Of a stretch of DNA of 64,000 nucleotides, positions 35,503 through 42,806 are shown piece after piece. Within the stretch, counting starts at the first letter, position 1, and each line of letters opens with the position of its first letter. The notes beneath the pieces were generated by a model. The model ran no database searches. It was not told the origin of the DNA and was given only the letters and a program-made list of their open reading frames with translations. The stretch is from REEB95 sp035648735 (lineage in GTDB: Bacteria; Pseudomonadota; Alphaproteobacteria; ATCC43930; CGMCC-115725): positions 26,768-90,767 of the forward strand of contig DASRKX010000017.1 of the NCBI GenBank assembly GCA_035648735.1, read 5' to 3'. The position numbers and the translations under genes are program-made.

Positions 35503-35661
35503 TTAAATCAGCGGGAAGCCGAGGCCGAGCAATGCCATGCCGCTGACGAACAAATCGCCGCCCCATTGTTCGAGCTTCGCCTGGTGCATCGGGAATTTCT
35601 CGGCGCTGATGGCCGAGACCGAGCCGAGTACGACGCCGAACGCGCCCAAAATCAAAAACAC
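35503..35661 (-). CDS. Small membrane protein (52 aa)
   Basis: I do not recognise it. The product has two hydrophobic segments, FLILGAFGVVLGSVSAIS and the C-terminal FVSGMALLGLGFPLI, separated by a charged stretch (EKFPMHQAKLEQWGGD). I chose the GTG at 35661 because GGAGG stands 5 bases before it; the longer frame to 35691 has a TTG and a basic start. It is divergent from the unknown multipass protein, 124 bases away, with which it may share a promoter region. Confidence 0.6.
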   Translation of the reverse strand: MFLILGAFGVVLGSVSAISAEKFPMHQAKLEQWGGDLFVSGMALLGLGFPLI

Positions 35662-35785
35662 TGTTGCCTCCAATCGCCGTCGAGCCGGCAAGGCGTTTAT
35701 GCGCCTCTTCGGTAAAGATTCAGTTGCGCGCCTTCATCCGCCCCGACTGAACGGCTGAGAGCAGGTTTTCCAAGGGGGGATCGCG

Positions 35786-36802
35786 GTGAATTATCGTAAA
35801 TTGGTTCTTTTTATCGTCGCGCCATTCGGCGCGATGCTGGTCGTTGCGCCGGCGTCGGCGCACGTCAAATGGTTCGCGCCCTACAACGTCCCGCAACAGC
35901 CGGTGCCGCTGCACGGGATATTTCATCCGGCGTTCTGGCAATTTGTCGCCACCGCGGCGGTTCTGCTGTGGGTGCTGAGTTGGGCCGAACGCCAAGTCCT
36001 CGGTCAAGCGATTCTGCGGTCGCTCGACCGCTTAACGGGCGATCTCAAGCCGCGCGTCGAGATGCTGTATCGCGGCGGGGGCGCCGTGTTCTTCACCGCG
36101 CTCTGGGTGATGGGCGGCATCATCCTGACGCCCGAGCTGAAGACGACTTCCACCTTCATTCCTTGGCTGGAATTCGGGATCGTGATCTGCCTGTTCTGGC
36201 GCCGGACATTGATCCTGGCCGCGCTGGGCATCGCCTTCCTCTACGCCTATGGCGTCTATGCCTACGGCATCTTCCACATGCTGGATTATCCGATCTTCCT
36301 CGGCCTCGCCGCGTATTTGGGCTTGACCGGCCTCGGGCTGGAGCTGTTCGGCCGCCGGCCGCTCGACGTCGCGCGCTGGGCGGCTGCGCTCACCCTGATG
36401 TGGGCCTCGATCGAGAAATGGGCCTATCCCGATTGGACCTACCCGGTACTCGACGCACATCCCAATCTGGCGCTGGACCTCAAGCCCGATTTCTACATGA
36501 CGGCGGCCGGGGTGCTCGAGTTCAGCCTGGCCTTCGCGTTGCTCTGGTCGCCGCTGATCCGGCGCCTGGGGGCGCTCGTGCTGACGATGATGTTCACCAG
36601 CGCGGTCTTCGAATTCGGCAAGATCGACGCCATCGGGCATTCGATGATCATCGTCATTCTGCTCGGCGTCCTCTGCGACGACAAACCAGATACCAAGCCC
36701 CACCCGATCCTGGCGCCGGTGGTCTATTGCGGCACGTTGGCGCTCTATCTGGCGGTCTACTACGCACTCCATGCAATTCTGTTCGGCACCATCATCTGGT
36801 AG
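35786..36802 (+). CDS. Multipass membrane protein of unknown function with N-terminal signal
   Basis: A 338-residue protein with about eight to nine hydrophobic spans. It starts with a signal-like segment (YRKLVLFIVAPFGAMLVVAP to ASA) followed by HVKWFAPYNVPQQPVPL, so cleavage after ASA would leave an N-terminal histidine. Many membrane proteins in bacteria carry an HVKWF-type stretch, some described as DoxX-like, but I cannot assign a function. Spans include FWQFVATAAVLLWVLSWA, FTALWVMGGIIL and FLGLAAYLGLTGLGLELFG, with an EKWAYPDWTYP loop. The chloride channel gene follows 108 bases later. Confidence 0.75.
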   Translation: MNYRKLVLFIVAPFGAMLVVAPASAHVKWFAPYNVPQQPVPLHGIFHPAFWQFVATAAVLLWVLSWAERQVLGQAILRSLDRLTGDLKPRVEMLYRGGGAVFFTALWVMGGIILTPELKTTSTFIPWLEFGIVICLFWRRTLILAALGIAFLYAYGVYAYGIFHMLDYPIFLGLAAYLGLTGLGLELFGRRPLDVARWAAALTLMWASIEKWAYPDWTYPVLDAHPNLALDLKPDFYMTAAGVLEFSLAFALLWSPLIRRLGALVLTMMFTSAVFEFGKIDAIGHSMIIVILLGVLCDDKPDTKPHPILAPVVYCGTLALYLAVYYALHAILFGTIIW

Positions 36803-36910
36803 CCGGTCGGAATTGCCAGTGCCGGCCCGCTTGCCTATGCTCGACCCTATCGGCGACGCGGGTTTGAGACGCGCCGCCTGAGCCAATTCGCGGTCTCTTC
36901 AGGTTAAGGC

Positions 36911-38800
36911 ATGGTCGAACGGTCTCCGCGCGATGCAACGGCGAAACCGCCGGCATTGGCGCGCGTCGTGCCATGGCTGAGCCGCGAGCGAAGCTGGCGG
37001 GAGACCGCCTTCCTCCTGCGCGTGCGCTGGCGCGCGCTGCTACGCGGCCTCGACCGGCGGCATCTGCGCAGCAACGAGATCGCGCTCACCGTACTGAGCG
37101 CGTTGGTCGGCATGGCGGTGGGCTTCGGCGTGGCCCTCGTTCGCCAGATGATGCAGTGGATGCATGTGGTGGCTTACGGGATGTCGCCCTACCATCTGCT
37201 CAGCGAGGGCATCGGCCTCACTTGGTGGCGTGTTCTCCTGGTGCCCGTGATCGGCGGCGTTGTCGTCGGCGTGGCGACGGTGATCATCCGCCGCTGGCGG
37301 CCGCGCGAGGTGGTCGACGCGATCGAGGCCAACGCGCTCTATGGCGGCAAGATGTCGTTGATCGACAGCGCCAACCTGACCCTCTTGACCCTGCTATCGG
37401 GCGGGCTGGGCGCTTCGGTCGGCATGGAAGCCGCCTATACCCAGCTGGGCGCGGGCTTCGCCTCGAACGTCGGTGAATTGATGCGCACGCGGCGCAACGA
37501 TTTGCGCACGCTGGTCGGCGGTGGCGCCGCAGCCGCCATCGCCGCCGCCTTCAACGCGCCGTTGGCTGGTGCGTTCTATGCGTTCGAGCTGGTGATCGGA
37601 AGCTATTCGCCGGCGGTGCTGGCGCCAGTCACCGCGGCGGCGCTGGCCGGCACCTTTGCGACGCGCTGGGCCGTCGGCTCGCAGCCGATCTTCTATATCT
37701 CCGATGCGATCACCGTCCACGGCTGGGACTACGCGTGGTTCGTCCTCCTGGGCATCGGCGCCGCCGGCCTCGGCATCGTCACCATGCTCGGCGTGACCTG
37801 GATCGAGCGCGGCTTCCGCCGGCAATCCATTCCGCTCTGGGCGCGGCCGGCGATCGGCGGCGCGGTCGTCGGTTTGATGGCATTCTTCTGGCCACAAGTG
37901 CTGGGAAGCGGCCACGGTGCCATCGAATCCGTCATCGGCCGCAATTTTCCGCCCCTTGCGCTGCTGCTGCTGATTCCGGCCAAGGCAATCGCCTCGGCGG
38001 TTTCGGTCGGCTCCGGCTTTCGCGGTGGATTATTCAGTTCGTCGCTGTTCCTCGGCAGCCTGTTCGGCAGCGTCGCCGGCGGCCTGGTGGCCCTGCTTCT
38101 GCCCGGCATGGCGATCGACCAGCTTGCCTATACGCTGGTCGGCATGGGTTCGGTCGCTGCCGCGATCGTCGGCGCGCCGGTGACGATGATCTTGCTCATC
38201 CTCGAGATGACGGCGAATTTCTATGTCGCGATCGGTGTTACCGTCGGCGTGGTGATCGCCTCGGTCATTGTGCGCTCGACCTTCGGCTATTCGTTCGCCA
38301 CTTGGCGATTCCATTTGCGCGGCGTGCCCATCCGCGGCGCCTTCGACGTCGGTTGGATCCGCGACTTGACTGTGCGCAAGCTGATGCGGCGGGACGTGCA
38401 TCTAATTTCCGAGAACCTGCCGCTCGCCGATCTGCGTCAGCAATTCCCGCTCGGCGGTGCCAAGCGTGTGTTCCTCACCGATGCCAACGGCGATTATGCT
38501 GGCATGGTGATGACGCCCGATGCGCACAACCCCGATCTTGACGAGCGCCTTCCCAATCTGCGCGCCGCAGATTTGCGGCAAGGCGAGAATCAATTTTTGC
38601 TGCCGCATCAGAATGTCCGCGCGGCGCTCGATCGTTTCGTCGAGACCGAACTCGAAGCGCTGCCGGTCCTAGCCAGCGCCACCGACCGCAAGGTCATCGG
38701 CTTTCTGACCGAGGCCTATGCGTTGCGGCGGTACAATCACGCTCTCGAGCGTGCGCGTGGCGACGACTTGACCTATGGCAGCCTTTTCGGTCCGGGGTGA
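36911..38800 (+). CDS. ClC-family chloride channel/transporter with CBS domains
   Basis: A 629-residue protein. The N-terminal two thirds carry the multispan ClC core with GLGASVGMEAAYTQLG, GGGAAAAIAAAFNAPLAGA, GSGHGAIESVIG and SGFRGGLFSSSLFLGSLFGS, the regions that line the ion path. The usual GxEGP sequence reads GMEAA here, keeping the gating-type glutamate. The C-terminal part after WIRDLTVRKLMRRDVHLI is a pair of CBS domains, which regulate ClC proteins by binding nucleotides. Whether it is a channel or a chloride/proton antiporter is not decided. Confidence 0.92.
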   Translation: MVERSPRDATAKPPALARVVPWLSRERSWRETAFLLRVRWRALLRGLDRRHLRSNEIALTVLSALVGMAVGFGVALVRQMMQWMHVVAYGMSPYHLLSEGIGLTWWRVLLVPVIGGVVVGVATVIIRRWRPREVVDAIEANALYGGKMSLIDSANLTLLTLLSGGLGASVGMEAAYTQLGAGFASNVGELMRTRRNDLRTLVGGGAAAAIAAAFNAPLAGAFYAFELVIGSYSPAVLAPVTAAALAGTFATRWAVGSQPIFYISDAITVHGWDYAWFVLLGIGAAGLGIVTMLGVTWIERGFRRQSIPLWARPAIGGAVVGLMAFFWPQVLGSGHGAIESVIGRNFPPLALLLLIPAKAIASAVSVGSGFRGGLFSSSLFLGSLFGSVAGGLVALLLPGMAIDQLAYTLVGMGSVAAAIVGAPVTMILLILEMTANFYVAIGVTVGVVIASVIVRSTFGYSFATWRFHLRGVPIRGAFDVGWIRDLTVRKLMRRDVHLISENLPLADLRQQFPLGGAKRVFLTDANGDYAGMVMTPDAHNPDLDERLPNLRAADLRQGENQFLLPHQNVRAALDRFVETELEALPVLASATDRKVIGFLTEAYALRRYNHALERARGDDLTYGSLFGPG

Positions 38801-38982
38801 CTCTGCCGCTCTTAATCCTTTCGCAATGATATTGATCGAAACCCGCGAGAATCCGCCCGGCGGCACACCAACCGACCGCGAAATCGCCCCATTTGCGCGG
38901 TTTTGACCACCTTCCTTTTAAGAAAACCTTAGGCGCCCCGGCTGCACTCTAGGCGAGCCTCGTTTCCGGCTGGGATGGACAC

Positions 38983-40890
38983 GTGTCGCACTGGTTTGTA
39001 CCAAGCATTGCCGCAGGGTCGGGTGGCGTCATCAAGCTCGTAAGGCGCGCCGCCGTAACCATTCGCGGCAAGATTTTGTTCGCGTTTTGCGCGCTTGCCG
39101 CGCTGACGGGATTCCTTGGCCTTTACGCGGTCAACAGCGTCGTCGAATCCGGCCGCCTGGTGGTCGAGACCTACGACAAGCCGCTGATGTCGATCAGCTA
39201 CACGCGGCTAGCGCTGTCGAGCTTCACCGCGATGCAGTTGGCACTGGCGGATCGAGTCCAAGCCGCAGCCCCGCAGCGTCGTTCCGAGCTTGACGACCAC
39301 ATGGCCGAACTCGCGCAATCCGTTGCCGAGGATCTCGCTGTCACCGAGGAAAGGTCGTTGTCGCCGCGCGCCGCCCTGGCGGCGAACGCGACGGCGCATG
39401 CCGTCGCCGATTGGGACGCGATGCGCCGCCGGGTAATCGACGGCAAGAATGACGAAAGCGACCGGTTGGTGCTGCAGAATCGTGCAGCCGTTATCGGAGA
39501 CCAATTCGACAACCTCGTCGAGTTGACGGCGGAGGACGGCTTCAAGTACCGCGAAAGCGCACTCAGTTCGATCGATACCTATCGCCGGCTCAGCATCGCC
39601 GCGACGTTCGGCGCACTGATGCTGGGCGGCGTCATTGCCATCCAGCTGGCGCGCCGCATGGTGCGGCCTATTGCCGACGCCTCGCGGGCCGCCGAGCGGA
39701 TCGCCGCGGGCGAGCTCGACGTCGAGATCGGTACCGCCGGCGGCGACGAACTCGGCCGGCTGCTCGCCTCCATGGTGGTGATGCGCGACAACATCCGTAG
39801 CATGATGGATCGGGAGATCACGGCGCGGCGTTCGGCGCAGACGCGGCTGGTCAACGCCATCGAGAGCACTGCCGAAGGCGTCATCTTGGTCGATTCCGAC
39901 AGGCACATCCTGATTTCGAATTCTCAGGTGCGGGTCTTCTTCCCCGATCTGGGCGAGAATCTGACGGCCGGCGCTCCGCTGCCCGAGGCGCTGGAGAAGG
40001 CGCTGGCGGAGCCGAGTGGTGAGCTACGCGTTGAAACCGGCCGCTGGCTCAATCTGAGCCGCAGCGCCACGCCGGACGGCGGCTTCGTCGTCATCGTCAG
40101 CGACATCTCGGCGCTCAAGGAACGCGAAGGCATGTTGCAGGCCGCGAAGGAACAGGCCGAGGCTGCAAGCCGCGCCAAAACCGAGTTCCTCGCCAATATG
40201 GGCCATGAATTGCGCACGCCGCTCAACGCAGTCATCGGCTTCTCCGAGATCATCGCCGGCGAAATGCTCGGCCCGGTCGGCCAGCTTTCCTACAAGGAAT
40301 TCGCCACCGACATTCAGCGCAGCGGTAACAATCTGCTCCAGCTCATCAACGATATTCTCGATTTTGCCAAGAGCGAGCGCGGCAATCTCGAAATCATGCC
40401 CGAGCCGACCGAGGCGAGCGTGCTGCTCGCCCGCGCCGCCGAGTTCTTCAAGCGCGACAGCGAACGCGGTGGCGTTACCCTCGAAGTCGCACCGGCGGGC
40501 GATCCGTTGTGGCTGCTGGTCGATCCGGCGCGTACGCGCCGGATCGTTCATCATCTGCTGTCGAATGCGATCAAATTTACCGCGACCGGCGGCCGCGTCA
40601 CGCTGTCGGCACATTGTGTTGCCGCTGGCCGGGTGGCGATCGCCGTTGCCGACACCGGCATCGGCATGCGCATGGAAGACATTCCACTGGCGCTGTCGCC
40701 TTTCAGCCAAGTCGATGGCGGCCTGTCGCGGAAATACGAAGGAACCGGCATCGGCTTGCCGCTCTGCAAGGCCCTGGCCGAGCTGCATGGCGGCAGTCTC
40801 ACCATCGAGAGCGCCCCCAATCAAGGCACGACCGTCACCGTCGTGCTGCCGGAGGCGGTGCACGAATCCTCCTTGGCGGCGGCGAGCTGA
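38983..40890 (+). CDS. Membrane sensor histidine kinase
   Basis: A 635-residue two-component sensor. It has a membrane span at about residues 33-52, a periplasmic helical sensor region to about 205, a second span at about 206-225, a HAMP domain (RPIADASRAAERIAAGELDV), a PAS-like segment, then the kinase core. The phosphoacceptor is H408 in MGHELRTPLNAVIGFSE, with N528 in the N-box (HHLLSNAIKFT) and G boxes DTGIGM and GTGIGLPLC. The catalytic residues are intact. No response regulator gene is adjacent. The di-haem peroxidase gene starts 6 bases after its stop and may be co-transcribed. Start is the GTG at 38983. Confidence 0.92.
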   Translation: MSHWFVPSIAAGSGGVIKLVRRAAVTIRGKILFAFCALAALTGFLGLYAVNSVVESGRLVVETYDKPLMSISYTRLALSSFTAMQLALADRVQAAAPQRRSELDDHMAELAQSVAEDLAVTEERSLSPRAALAANATAHAVADWDAMRRRVIDGKNDESDRLVLQNRAAVIGDQFDNLVELTAEDGFKYRESALSSIDTYRRLSIAATFGALMLGGVIAIQLARRMVRPIADASRAAERIAAGELDVEIGTAGGDELGRLLASMVVMRDNIRSMMDREITARRSAQTRLVNAIESTAEGVILVDSDRHILISNSQVRVFFPDLGENLTAGAPLPEALEKALAEPSGELRVETGRWLNLSRSATPDGGFVVIVSDISALKEREGMLQAAKEQAEAASRAKTEFLANMGHELRTPLNAVIGFSEIIAGEMLGPVGQLSYKEFATDIQRSGNNLLQLINDILDFAKSERGNLEIMPEPTEASVLLARAAEFFKRDSERGGVTLEVAPAGDPLWLLVDPARTRRIVHHLLSNAIKFTATGGRVTLSAHCVAAGRVAIAVADTGIGMRMEDIPLALSPFSQVDGGLSRKYEGTGIGLPLCKALAELHGGSLTIESAPNQGTTVTVVLPEAVHESSLAAAS

Positions 40891-40896
40891 GCCGGC

Positions 40897-41982
40897 ATGA
40901 ACGACGCGACGCGCGACAATCGCCGCAAGATGTGGACCCGGCTCCGCTGGGGCCTCCAGCTTGGTCTCGTCGTACTGTTGCTGTCGGCGCGGGCCTATGG
41001 CCCCAATTTCTCCGCCTTTGCCGGCGCGGAGCCGGCGCCGGCGGCGGAACGGGCCGAATGGAAGGCCGACGACAAGCGGCCGCCCGAAATCCCGTTTCCG
41101 GCCAACGATCCCTACACGGATGCCAAGGCCGCGCTCGGCAAGATGCTGTTCTTCGACCCGATCCTTTCGGGTTCGGGCACGCAATCCTGCAGCAGCTGCC
41201 ACCAACCGAATCTGGGCTGGACCGACGGGCAAAAGGTCGGCATCGGCGTCGCGCCGATGACGAAGCACACGCCGACGCTGCTCAACATCGCCTGGATTCC
41301 GGTACTCGGCTGGGACGGCCATTTTCCCAGCCTCGAGAAGGTCGCCTTCGGCCCGATTACCGCCCCCGGCATCATGAACCGTCCTGAATCGGAGCTGATC
41401 GCCGCGCTGCAGGCCAGGCCCCCCTACGCCCAGGCTTTCGCCGCGGCCTTTCCCGATCACGCCGTGACGCGGAGCCATATCGAAGACGCGCTGGCGACCT
41501 TCGAACGCACCATCGTCTCGGGCGAAGCGCCGTTCGACCGCTGGATCGCCGGCGACGAAGATGCCATCAGCCCGGAAGCCAAGCGCGGCTTCGATGTGTT
41601 CAACGGCAAGGCCGGCTGCGCCGAATGTCACAGCGGGTGGAATTTCACCGATGCGGGATTCTATGATATCGGCGTCGGCAAGGGCGACGATGTCGGCCGC
41701 GCCCTGGTGGTGCCCAATTCGCCGAAGCTCAAATACGCCTTCAAGGTGCCCAGCCTGCGCGACGTGGCGCAGCGCGCGCCCTATATGCATGACGGCTCGG
41801 AACCGACGCTCGAAGCGGTGATCGATCTTTACAATCGCGGCGGCATCGACCGACCGAGCCGCTCCGAGCTCATCAAGCCACTCAACCTGACCGAACGCGA
41901 AAAGGCCGATCTGGTGGCGTTCCTGAAGACGCTGAGCCAAGAGCCGGAACGCACCGCCGCCATCCCGACGCTGCCGCGCTAG
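40897..41982 (+). CDS. Di-haem cytochrome c peroxidase (CCP/MauG family)
   Basis: A 361-residue membrane-anchored or secreted protein with an N-terminal hydrophobic span (WGLQLGLVVLLLSARAYG). Two haem-binding CXXCH motifs are visible: C98-SSCH and C241-AECH, the usual number and spacing of the family, with ALGKMLFFDPILS typical of the N-terminal domain. It would reduce hydrogen peroxide in the periplasm using electrons from a cytochrome or copper protein. It follows the histidine kinase by 6 bases and converges with a cupredoxin gene that could be its electron donor. Confidence 0.93.
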   Translation: MNDATRDNRRKMWTRLRWGLQLGLVVLLLSARAYGPNFSAFAGAEPAPAAERAEWKADDKRPPEIPFPANDPYTDAKAALGKMLFFDPILSGSGTQSCSSCHQPNLGWTDGQKVGIGVAPMTKHTPTLLNIAWIPVLGWDGHFPSLEKVAFGPITAPGIMNRPESELIAALQARPPYAQAFAAAFPDHAVTRSHIEDALATFERTIVSGEAPFDRWIAGDEDAISPEAKRGFDVFNGKAGCAECHSGWNFTDAGFYDIGVGKGDDVGRALVVPNSPKLKYAFKVPSLRDVAQRAPYMHDGSEPTLEAVIDLYNRGGIDRPSRSELIKPLNLTEREKADLVAFLKTLSQEPERTAAIPTLPR

Positions 41983-41991
41983 ATCGCGCTC

Positions 41992-42342
41992 CTATTCGAC
42001 CGTCACCTGCAAATGCATGGTGGGATGGATCGCGCAGAGAACCTGAAAGGTTCCGGCGCGGTCGAAGGTCAAATCCACCGTGGTGCCCACCGGCTGCTCG
42101 CCGGAATCGAATTTCATGTTGGGCGCGTCGACATAGACGTGATGCGTCACGCGGTCGTCGTTGACGATGTGTACCATAGTGCCTCGCGCCAGATGCAGCA
42201 CGTCCGGCGCGAACTTCCGTCCATGCTGGCTGACGGTGATTGTTTCCGCGGCAAAGGCCGCCAACGCAACCGCTTCAACGGCAAGGACCGCTAATAGCAG
42301 GGCGGTGAGCCGGAATCGGCCGGATTTCGGCGTTTCCATCAT
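41992..42342 (-). CDS. Cupredoxin (blue copper) protein
   Basis: A 116-residue secreted protein. A signal peptide (LTALLLAVLAVEAVALAAFA) precedes a small plastocyanin-like fold: ITVSQHGRKFAPDVLHLARG, then VTHHVYVDAPN with the first histidine ligand, and CAIHPTMHLQVTVE giving Cys, His and Met at the C terminus, the type I copper ligand set. It would carry electrons in the periplasm. The ATG at 42342 overlaps the PrxQ stop (ATGA), so it is coupled to the peroxiredoxin and glnE genes upstream. Confidence 0.9.
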   Translation of the reverse strand: MMETPKSGRFRLTALLLAVLAVEAVALAAFAAETITVSQHGRKFAPDVLHLARGTMVHIVNDDRVTHHVYVDAPNMKFDSGEQPVGTTVDLTFDRAGTFQVLCAIHPTMHLQVTVE

Positions 42343-42806
42343 GCCGCCGCCTTGATCGCGTCGAGCACCTCGTCGGCGTGGCCCGGCACCTTGACCTTGC
42401 GCCATGCGCCGCGAATGACGCCTTTCTCGTCGATCAAGAAGGTCGAGCGCTCGATGCCCATGTATTTGCGCCCGTACATGCTCTTCTGCACCCAGACGCC
42501 GTATTTTTCGCAGATCTTGCACGCTTCGTCGGACGCCAGGACGAAGGGCAGCTTGTATTTTTTCTTGAATTTATCGTGCGCGGCGGTGCTGTCGCGCGAG
42601 ATTCCGACGATCGCCGCGTCGATCTTGCGGAAATTCGGGAAAAGGTCGCGGAAGGCGCAGGCTTCCGCGGTGCAGCCCGAGGTGTCGTCCTTGGGATAGA
42701 AATAGAGTACGACCTTCTTCCCGTGAAGATCCGACAGCTTGATCTTGCCCCCGCCATCGGTGGGCAGCGTGAAATCCGGCGCCTTGTCGCCGATCTCGAG
42801 ACTCAT
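42339..42806 (-). CDS. bcp: Peroxiredoxin, Bcp/PrxQ type
   Basis: A 155-residue thiol peroxidase that reduces hydrogen peroxide and alkyl hydroperoxides. KAPDFTLPTDGGGKIKLSDL precedes YFYPKDDTSGCTAEACAFRD, where the peroxidatic Cys is followed four residues later by a second Cys, the PrxQ pattern. WVQKSMYGRKYMGIERSTFL and the downstream GVIRGAWRKVKVPGHADEVL fit. It overlaps glnE (upstream) and the cupredoxin gene (downstream) by 4 bases each, so the three form a unit. Confidence 0.95.
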   Translation of the reverse strand: MSLEIGDKAPDFTLPTDGGGKIKLSDLHGKKVVLYFYPKDDTSGCTAEACAFRDLFPNFRKIDAAIVGISRDSTAAHDKFKKKYKLPFVLASDEACKICEKYGVWVQKSMYGRKYMGIERSTFLIDEKGVIRGAWRKVKVPGHADEVLDAIKAAA

